DNA from: Methanoculleus sp. SDB
GTDB taxonomy: Archaea > Halobacteriota > Methanomicrobia > Methanomicrobiales > Methanomicrobiaceae
Direction of reading: 5' to 3'
Assembly: GCA_001412355.1 (NCBI GenBank)
Contig: LKUD01000010.1
Coordinates: forward strand, 1 to 43,293
DNA: 43,293 nt
Below are positions 32,054-38,176 of the stretch, piece after piece; the first letter of the stretch is position 1, and the number at the start of each line of letters is the position of its first letter. Position numbers and translations under genes: made by a program. The notes under the pieces were generated by a model. The model ran no database searches, had not been told where the DNA came from, and was given only the letters and a program-made list of their open reading frames with translations.

Positions 32054-33199
32054 ATGAATATGATAAACTGGATCGGGGCAAACTTCGCCACTGCCGAACC
32101 CTCAAAGGAACTCGCACGCCGGGCAATCCGCCACCTCAAAAAACTTGAAAAGCGCATCCTGTTTTCCAGCGATATCTCCCAGATGCGTGCGGCCGAGGGG
32201 CGCTGGTACGAAGCGCTCATATACGAAATCATGCTCGATCTCTCGGTCAAATCGGATTTTATCCAGGCGATTGTCCGCAAGGGTGCGGATGCGCCGTTTC
32301 CTCCCCTTGACGTCCAGCTCGGCCAGAACGGACTCTTTTATTCGAATCGCGGGGATATTAAAATCCGGGGGAACGGGCAGGATATTGCCGAGGTGGATAT
32401 GCTGCTCATGGATCACAACGGGCTCGTTGCGTTTGCCGAGATCGTGACGTCACCCTCCGACCTGCGGGCGCTCGAGGACGAGGTCCATTATAAAAAACGG
32501 CTTCTCGGCTACCTTTTCGGCCAGGTTCACGTACCCTTCATCCTGTTTTCCTCGGTTGACATCTCCCGCTCCTCGATTGTCCAGCGGGTCATCAAAGAGC
32601 CGGACAGCGTGCTTGTCGTGACACGCACGTGCGAGGAACTGAAACGTCTCCTCATGATGCGGGATATCCGGGGAAATCCGAGAAAGCCCATCCGCCACAA
32701 AAAACTCCGGTCACTGCCTGAAATCCAGCCGCGCCGTCCTTATGACTACAAGGCACTGCACGATCTTCACCGCGAGAGGCTTCTCGATGCCATCCGGAAG
32801 GGCGCATCGGGCGAGGGTGCATGCACTGATCTCCCCCCTCTCGTCAAAAAAGTCCTTTTCGGGGCGCCTTTTCCCTCGGCGCTCAGGACTCTCTGCAGGG
32901 AGGTGACGTTCCAGATCAAGGGGCGCACGCTGACGTGCGAGGATATGGAATCCGAATTCGCAAAAGTGGTGATCGCAGTGGATCTCCCCGAACTTCAGCC
33001 CATCGTCTATCTCCGGCTGAAGAAGGAGGCGGAATACCTGAAGATGATTCCCGACCGTTCGGGTGGATTCCGCTTCGAAAGCCGCAGGAACCACCGGATG
33101 AAAGGATTCTTTTTATGGCTCGAGTCCATCGAACCGACGTTCGGCGCGAAACTCAGCTCGGAGATCGTCGCGTGGCTCCTCAGGAGGCCCCGGTCGTGA
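32054..33199 (+). CDS. hypothetical protein with a PD-(D/E)XK-like core signature
   Basis: 381 residues from ATG 32054; a second ATG at 32060 fits a leaderless start from the TATA-like AATATTTTA (32032-32040). Not recognised. Residues 111-131 read IAEVDMLLMDHNGLVAFAEI and then V: an acidic E-x-D before a strand, about 14 residues, then E-I-V. This resembles the D...E-x-K arrangement of restriction-endonuclease folds, with Val in place of the Lys and a Lys pair nearby in HYKKRL (147-148). The C-terminal half is basic and rich in charged helices, with no membrane segment. A DNA- or RNA-processing role is a guess. It starts about 90 bases after the tRNA methyltransferase gene. Confidence 0.7.
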   Translation: MNMINWIGANFATAEPSKELARRAIRHLKKLEKRILFSSDISQMRAAEGRWYEALIYEIMLDLSVKSDFIQAIVRKGADAPFPPLDVQLGQNGLFYSNRGDIKIRGNGQDIAEVDMLLMDHNGLVAFAEIVTSPSDLRALEDEVHYKKRLLGYLFGQVHVPFILFSSVDISRSSIVQRVIKEPDSVLVVTRTCEELKRLLMMRDIRGNPRKPIRHKKLRSLPEIQPRRPYDYKALHDLHRERLLDAIRKGASGEGACTDLPPLVKKVLFGAPFPSALRTLCREVTFQIKGRTLTCEDMESEFAKVVIAVDLPELQPIVYLRLKKEAEYLKMIPDRSGGFRFESRRNHRMKGFFLWLESIEPTFGAKLSSEIVAWLLRRPRS

Positions 33200-33231
33200 G
33201 GGCGTCTCACCCGGCGAAGGGGAGGTGACCG

Positions 33232-33966
33232 ATGTCCGGACGGCATTTTTCCCGGACGATCGAGCGTCTCCGGCAGGATCTTGCCGATCTCAGGGCCTAC
33301 CCGGACGAAACGTTCGAGGAAATCATACGCGAGATCGGCTTTTCCTGCACCTGCTGCGGACGGTGCTGTACACGGGAGATGAACGATCACGTCTTCCTCC
33401 TCTCCGACGATGCAGAGCGGATTTTCCGGATGCGCCCCGATGCACTGGTACCGGCCCCCTATTTCGAGCTCTGCGATCAGCACGGCCGCTTCTACGTTTC
33501 GGGATATTCGCTGAAGATGCACCCCGACGGGTCCTGCGTCTTTTTGCACGAAAACCGCTGCCGGATCTATGCGTCGCGGCCGGCCATCTGCCGCGTGTAC
33601 CCGTATATGCTGCAGCGGCAGCCGGACGTCCGGGGAGTCTCGGACTGGCGGCAGATCAGCGGGCTCGATCTTCACGGTGATTATCATATGCCTCTCTCCG
33701 ACGAGCAGTGCCGGGAGATCGCCCGCGATACCCGCGCGTATGAGGAGGCGGTCCTCCTCCAGGAGCTTGCCTTTTACGAAATCGCCCGGGAACGGTTCGC
33801 TCAGGAAGGGCTTCGCCATATCAGGCGAACGTATGATCTTGCCATGAGGGGCTTTCTCGCCGGGAAGAGGATCGAGGTTCTGGTGTTCCACAAGGGTGCG
33901 TTTGTCCCCTGCGAAATCACCCGTGACGAGTACATCATCGGATCCGTCGAAGGGATATCCTTTTAA
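33232..33966 (+). CDS. YkgJ-family cysteine cluster protein
   Basis: 244 residues from ATG 33232, preceded by GGGAGGTGA, a near-perfect match to the archaeal anti-Shine-Dalgarno sequence. The N-terminal CTCCGRCC and the later CVFLHENRCRIYASRPAICR are the two cysteine groups of the YkgJ/CxxCxxCC family, often annotated as iron-sulfur or zinc proteins. The region after residue 150 is helical and not conserved. No reaction is established for the family. It follows the unknown protein by 32 bases. Its stop codon lies inside an 18-base palindrome. Confidence 0.85.
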   Translation: MSGRHFSRTIERLRQDLADLRAYPDETFEEIIREIGFSCTCCGRCCTREMNDHVFLLSDDAERIFRMRPDALVPAPYFELCDQHGRFYVSGYSLKMHPDGSCVFLHENRCRIYASRPAICRVYPYMLQRQPDVRGVSDWRQISGLDLHGDYHMPLSDEQCREIARDTRAYEEAVLLQELAFYEIARERFAQEGLRHIRRTYDLAMRGFLAGKRIEVLVFHKGAFVPCEITRDEYIIGSVEGISF

Positions 33967-33972
33967 GGATAT
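33955..33972. promoter_or_regulatory. perfect 8-2-8 palindrome over stop codon and TATA box
   Basis: ATATCCTT and AAGGATAT are perfect complements around TT. The element covers the TAA of the YkgJ gene (33964-33966). Its centre, TTTTAAGG, lies about 26 bases before GTG 33990, the start of the proline-dehydrogenase-like gene, so it also looks like the TATA box of a leaderless promoter. A regulator bound here would block TBP. Confidence 0.5.
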
Positions 33973-33989
33973 GGTCGTAAGACACCTTC

Positions 33990-34799
33990 GTGGCTTCCCG
34001 GGATATACGGTGGACGCTCTCGGATCTTACACGGGCGGTTGTGTGGTGCCGGTCACGAAACGAGCAGAGTATCCGCTGTATCCTGCATATGCTCGGAGAA
34101 TACGCAGCCGACGAATCCGCAACGTTTGCAGCCCTCGAAAAGAATATCGCCCTCTTCCGCACTATCGACCGGTTCGGACTGCAGGCTGCGGTATCCGTGA
34201 AGCTCTCGGAACTCGGGGCGCTCATCGACCGTGATCTCTGCAGGGAGCACGTCCTGACACTTATCAGTGAAGCCGCGAGCCGGAATATCGGGTTCGAGAT
34301 TGACATGGAAGGAGCAGGAATGGTGCCGTTCACTCTTCAGACGGCCCGGTTCTGTCGAAAACAGGGATATCCCGTTACTGTGACGATCCAGGCATATCTC
34401 GACAGGACAATCGCTGATCTGTCCCGGCTGCAGAAAGACGGAGTTCGCGTACGGCTGGTCAAGGGCGCATATCGTGGCGACATTGACGGGTACGAGGAGA
34501 TCCGGGACAGGCTGAAGCGCTGCATCATCCGGGCACAGGACGGATCGACGGCGTTTGCGGTAGGGACTCAGGATCCGGAGATTATCGGATGGATGGCAGA
34601 GTCACTGCAGGATGAACGCCATCATATCCACCTCGGATTTCTGATGGGACTTGCGGATCAGACCAAGGAGGATCTGGCGGGGAGGGGATGGAACGTATGG
34701 GAATACCTGCCGATCGGGAGTGATACGGGCCCCTACAGTACCCGAAGAGAGCGGTATCTCGCTGAACTTCGGGAGATGGGGAAAGAGCCCCTCCCCTGA
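33990..34799 (+). CDS. proline dehydrogenase-like protein
   Basis: 269 residues from GTG 33990. It matches the PRODH barrel: GFEIDMEGAGMVPFTLQTAR, TVTIQAYLDRTIADLSRL, RVRLVKGAYRG, and LGFLMGLADQTKEDLAGRG. The C-terminal YLPIGS and YSTRRERYLAEL correspond to the flavin/proline-binding end of bacterial PRODH. It is a short single-domain form without the P5C dehydrogenase half, and no P5C dehydrogenase gene is seen nearby, so the product may be used otherwise. Such genes are unusual in methanogens. The leaderless promoter is described at 33955-33972. It converges with the REC-PAS gene. Confidence 0.82.
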   Translation: MASRDIRWTLSDLTRAVVWCRSRNEQSIRCILHMLGEYAADESATFAALEKNIALFRTIDRFGLQAAVSVKLSELGALIDRDLCREHVLTLISEAASRNIGFEIDMEGAGMVPFTLQTARFCRKQGYPVTVTIQAYLDRTIADLSRLQKDGVRVRLVKGAYRGDIDGYEEIRDRLKRCIIRAQDGSTAFAVGTQDPEIIGWMAESLQDERHHIHLGFLMGLADQTKEDLAGRGWNVWEYLPIGSDTGPYSTRRERYLAELREMGKEPLP

Positions 34800-34808
34800 T
34801 CGTATGCC

Positions 34809-35594
34809 CTATCCGCCCATCGCGTCCGGCACGGGTGAGTCCGGCGGGGAAAAGACGAATATAAGTTCCCGGATGGTCGTACTGTCCGGGTCCCTGATAA
34901 AACCGACATTGATTGCCGTGGCCTTCTCGTCGCGATATTTTGTGGAGATGACGATTCGGTCGGGCCAGTGGATGATGGGGAGCGCCATATTCCGGTTGTT
35001 CTGAATATCATGCACCAGGTCTGTGATCGCACCGGAACGGATGTCCATCATCTCCCAGAGCACGTTGCCGATCATCTCCTCCTGCGTATACCCGGTCAGC
35101 ACCTCGGCCGCGGCGTTCATGCGGGTGACATGCCCCGACATCCCGGTCGTGAAGATGGGATCCGAAACGAGGGAGATCATGGAATCGATTATCGTCGCAT
35201 CGACATGTGATTTTTTCCGGGTCCGGTGGCGGGAGATCGCCATCTCGATATTTGAATAGAGTTCCCGGTCGTTGAAGGGCTTTGTGAGAAAGCCGTACTG
35301 TTCGGTCCTGATCACCCGTGAAACGGTCGCGTCGTCGGAGTATGCCGTGAGAAAGATGATCGGAATGGTATAGAGAGAATTAATTTTTTCTGCCGCTTCG
35401 ATGCCGTCCATCGATCCCTGAAGGCGGATATCCATGAGAATCAGATCCGGCCATGTCTCCCGTGCGAGGCGGACTCCTTCGGCACCACGCCGTGCCACGC
35501 CCGCGATGGTGTAGCCAAGCCGCTCCAGGGATTCCTTCAGCTCCATGGCGAATACCATCTCGTCTTCAACAATCAGAATCTTTTTTACTGGCAT
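34809..35594 (-). CDS. response regulator with REC and PAS domains
   Basis: 261 residues from ATG 35594, with GGAGG seven bases upstream. The receiver domain (1-120) begins KKILIVEDE, has phospho-acceptor D55 in LILMDIRLQG, the Thr/Ser of FLTAYSD and Lys of FLTKPFND. A PAS domain follows (about 135-255: IDSMISLVSDPIFTTGMSGH, AAAEVLTGYTQEEMIG). There is no DNA-binding domain, as is usual for methanogen REC-PAS proteins, so output is probably by protein contact. No kinase is adjacent; the nearest is the multi-PAS kinase at 38177-40753. Confidence 0.9.
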   Translation of the reverse strand: MPVKKILIVEDEMVFAMELKESLERLGYTIAGVARRGAEGVRLARETWPDLILMDIRLQGSMDGIEAAEKINSLYTIPIIFLTAYSDDATVSRVIRTEQYGFLTKPFNDRELYSNIEMAISRHRTRKKSHVDATIIDSMISLVSDPIFTTGMSGHVTRMNAAAEVLTGYTQEEMIGNVLWEMMDIRSGAITDLVHDIQNNRNMALPIIHWPDRIVISTKYRDEKATAINVGFIRDPDSTTIRELIFVFSPPDSPVPDAMGG

Positions 35595-35706
35595 GTGCGC
35601 CTCCGCCGGCCGTGTGCGCGGGTATGTACGCACAGGGCCTATCAGCCCCGCGGGACAGCCGATAGTACGTATAAGATTATTTGACCCTGTTTAATGTACT
35701 TTTCTT

Positions 35707-36798
35707 TTATTTCCGGGGGTCAGAGAAATCCCCGAGGGTGGTCTGCCGGGATCCGTCGCAGTCGAGTGCGGAGAGCCGGATGCCGACAAGGCGGACTTTC
35801 GGCCCGGTAAGCATCGCATCAAGCAGCATCAGCACCGCTTCCTGCAGGGCACGCAGGTCATCTGTGAAACGCGGGAATGAAAACGCACGGGTAATTGTCC
35901 GGAAGTCACCGAAACGCACTTTCAGCGTCACCGTCTTAAACCGGAGGGAGCGGATCGCGAGGTGGCCGTGCAGCATGCATGCAAGGTCTGTTGCCGCAGT
36001 GCATACCCGCTCTCTGTCGTCGAGGTCTTCCGCGAATGTAATTTCTCTGCCGATCGATTTCTGCCCGCCCTGCACGGGAGGGCGGATGTCGCGCCCGAGA
36101 GCCAGTTCGTGCATGGCGATGCCCGATCTCCCGAACCATTCCATAAGCCGCTGTACATCATACTCCGCAAGCTGTCCGATTGTCCCGATGCAGGCTTTCT
36201 GGAGTTCTGCCGCCGTTTTCCACCCGATTCCGGGTATCGTTCCCACCGGGAGCGGGGCAAGGAACCGCGCCGTCTCCCCGGGCGTCACGATCGTCACCCC
36301 GGCGGGTTTCTGATATCCCGACGCTATTTTTGCCACAACCCTGCTCGGGCCGATACCGATCGAGCATGTGATGCCTTCGGCGGCAGTGACAGCATGCTGA
36401 ATTTTTTCGGCAACCGGGAGGGCAGATTCGTAATCGTGCACGCCGGCCGGGACAAGATATGCTTCGTCAACGGATACCTGCCAGCACTCATGCGAATACC
36501 TGTTCAGGAGTGCCATGATAGTTTCCGATACCCGTGCGTACAGCTGCATGCGGACAGGGAGAAACGTGGCGTACGGACAGAGACGATACGCCTGCGATAT
36601 CGGCATTCCCGAGCAGATACCATAGGAACGGGCTTCGTACGAACATGTGCTCACCACCCCGCGCCCCTGCCCTTCTTTCGGATCTGCGCCGACCACAACC
36701 GGTGTGCCCGCAAGATGAGGGCGCTCACGTATCTCAACGGACGCGAAGAAACTGTCCATATCGACATGAAAAAAGATAGGACCACTCTGTTCTGTCAT
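35707..36798 (-). CDS. dinB: DNA polymerase IV (Y family)
   Basis: 363 residues. Lesion-bypass polymerase. Catalytic carboxylates are D13 in FFHVDMDSFFASVE and D111-E112 in QVSVDEAYL. The palm and fingers include VVSTCSYEARSYGI, a helix-hairpin-helix is at TIPGIGWKTAAELQKA, and the little-finger domain ends TLGDFSDPRK. A PCNA-binding motif could lie in the C-terminal TTLGDFSD. The start ATG 36798 is usual for the family. The AT-rich word ATAAATAGTTATT at 36871-36883 may serve as the promoter region on both strands. Confidence 0.96.
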   Translation of the reverse strand: MTEQSGPIFFHVDMDSFFASVEIRERPHLAGTPVVVGADPKEGQGRGVVSTCSYEARSYGICSGMPISQAYRLCPYATFLPVRMQLYARVSETIMALLNRYSHECWQVSVDEAYLVPAGVHDYESALPVAEKIQHAVTAAEGITCSIGIGPSRVVAKIASGYQKPAGVTIVTPGETARFLAPLPVGTIPGIGWKTAAELQKACIGTIGQLAEYDVQRLMEWFGRSGIAMHELALGRDIRPPVQGGQKSIGREITFAEDLDDRERVCTAATDLACMLHGHLAIRSLRFKTVTLKVRFGDFRTITRAFSFPRFTDDLRALQEAVLMLLDAMLTGPKVRLVGIRLSALDCDGSRQTTLGDFSDPRK

Positions 36799-36892
36799 AT
36801 GCGTGCCCTTCCGGATCGTGAAGATAGGATCGGGTGATTCCCGGGTGGAGTACCGAAGGAGATCGGCGACATAAATAGTTATTCCGGGGGGA

Positions 36893-37039
36893 ATGAAGGT
36901 ATGGGTTGATGATCAAGGATGCTATGCACGTAACGATGAGGGGAATGATCTGCTAATCGGGGATGCCCGGGTATTCAAACACGATATCACCGCATCAAAC
37001 GGCATCATCCACGGTATGGACCGGGTTCTTCTCTCCTGA
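36893..37039 (+). pseudogene. fasciclin (FAS1) domain C-terminal remnant
   Basis: An open frame of 48 codons reads MKVWVDDQGCYARNDEGNDL, then LIGDARVFKHDITASNG and IIHGMDRVLLS before TGA. The run D-I-x-A-S-N-G-I-I-H-x-M-D-R-V-L-L is the conserved last strand and helix of the FAS1 domain. The remaining 100 or so residues of a FAS1 domain are missing: an in-frame TAA lies at 36872-36874 and no FAS1-like sequence is seen further left. A perfect inverted repeat with an oligo-T run follows it. This looks like the surviving tail of a deleted surface-adhesion gene; a short functional ORF is less likely. Confidence 0.65.
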
Positions 37040-37077
37040 AACCGGCGTCTCACTTTCCCGTTCTTTTTTTTTCAGGA
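37034..37077 (+). terminator. inverted repeat with oligo-T run after the FAS1 remnant
   Basis: TCCTGAAA (37034-37041) and TTTCAGGA (37070-37077) are perfect complements. A run of nine T (37064-37072) overlaps the right arm. This is a strong candidate transcription stop on the plus strand and it faces the end of the SET-domain gene. Confidence 0.55.
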
Positions 37078-37097
37078 AACTTCATTCCGCCCCCCGT

Positions 37098-37511
37098 TTA
37101 CGATTCTCCCGAGATGGCAAACCACACGGGATCCCTGCTGTCGGGAGATCCGGTGTAATTGATCGTGATCTCCTCGCCCTTCCGGATCGGGCGGCATGCG
37201 AAAATCCGGATCAGCCCGGCGGCGCAGTCCGGGGCATGATCGGCATTGGGAAGGTAGGAATGGTTGTACAGCGACCCGTATCCCAGTGCGATTGCGGTGC
37301 GCTCTTCTCCCTCTCCCCAGGCAAAATAATAATCATAGAGCCGCGTGCGGTCAATGTGGCTGCGCTCGGCAGGAGTGTCGAGAACGATGACCGGGCATAT
37401 CTCGATCTCGTCACCCGGATCGAAATCCTTCCCTGCAAAGACACCCCTTCCCCTGTGTCCGGTTGCTCCTATGAAGACGGCCGGGGGGCTAATTCGGCAG
37501 GAATCATTCAT
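37098..37511 (-). CDS. SET domain protein (predicted protein-lysine methyltransferase)
   Basis: 137 residues from ATG 37511; ATG 37523 is possible. It is essentially a bare SET domain: ATGHRGRGVFAGKDF and GDEIEICPVI at the start, GYGSLYNHSYLPNA carrying the NHS knot motif near 80-90, and GEEITINYTG with the catalytic Tyr near 122. There are no pre- or post-SET cysteines. Archaeal SET proteins are known to methylate chromatin proteins or themselves, but this target is unknown. It stands alone on the minus strand between the FAS1 remnant and a DUF5658 gene. Confidence 0.85.
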   Translation of the reverse strand: MNDSCRISPPAVFIGATGHRGRGVFAGKDFDPGDEIEICPVIVLDTPAERSHIDRTRLYDYYFAWGEGEERTAIALGYGSLYNHSYLPNADHAPDCAAGLIRIFACRPIRKGEEITINYTGSPDSRDPVWFAISGES

Positions 37512-37650
37512 TGCGTGGTACACCTGCGGATCGGACGATGATGCGGGATTTATCCGGTTTTATCATCAGCATCACGATGCAGCGCAGATATCGGAGTATG
37601 AGGATATAATCTCTTCCTTCCTTCGGCCGGGAATGGGCCGGAAAACACGC

Positions 37651-38013
37651 TTATCCGCGAAGGAGCAGGAGAACGCCGACATTGTTGGCGACGGCGATGG
37701 CATACACGATGATGGCCAGCGACAGGGGATACAGGCCAATCCCCCGGACAATGGTGTCCGCCCAGCGGACAATAAGGGTGATTGCGATCATGGTGATCCC
37801 CTTGATAAGAAGATGGAGAAACGGAAATTGCGCGATGCCGCTCATCAGCACATTCCCTTCCATGCCGCCCAGGGAAAGAACCATGGTGGTTGTCGCGACA
37901 TCAAGGCCGAACAGGACGGAGAGGAGGACGACCCCGATAAAAAGCGGTGTCGACATATTTCCGGAGACGACCAGGTACATCCGCTTCGTCAGACCGGAAA
38001 AATCGTCTTCCAT
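37651..38013 (-). CDS. DUF5658-like membrane protein
   Basis: 120 residues from ATG 38013; the longer frame to 38106 adds a Cys/Gln/Arg-rich stretch with no coding look. Three to four hydrophobic helices. LDVATTTMVLSLGGMEGNVL is the D-x-x-T-T and E-x-N pattern of small DUF5658-like proteins, followed by PFLHLLIKGITMIAITLIV. Function is unknown. It lies downstream of the sensor kinase on the same strand after a 160-base gap. Confidence 0.7.
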   Translation of the reverse strand: MEDDFSGLTKRMYLVVSGNMSTPLFIGVVLLSVLFGLDVATTTMVLSLGGMEGNVLMSGIAQFPFLHLLIKGITMIAITLIVRWADTIVRGIGLYPLSLAIIVYAIAVANNVGVLLLLRG

Positions 38014-38176
38014 TCCAATCGCGCCTCTTTTATGCCTGTATCTCACCCTGAAAGTACAAGAACATTGTTGTTTTTGCCATTCGGGTGCCGAAAATCGGCG
38101 ATTCATGGCACCGCTCCCGCCTCGACCGTGTCAGCGTGGGAGCGGGATTGTACTTCCGCCGGCAGGTGATCACTCG

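Noticed and set aside
36963-37541. 192-codon plus-strand frame opposite the SET gene
   Set aside because: Antisense to the SET domain, and it starts inside the FAS1 remnant in a different frame.
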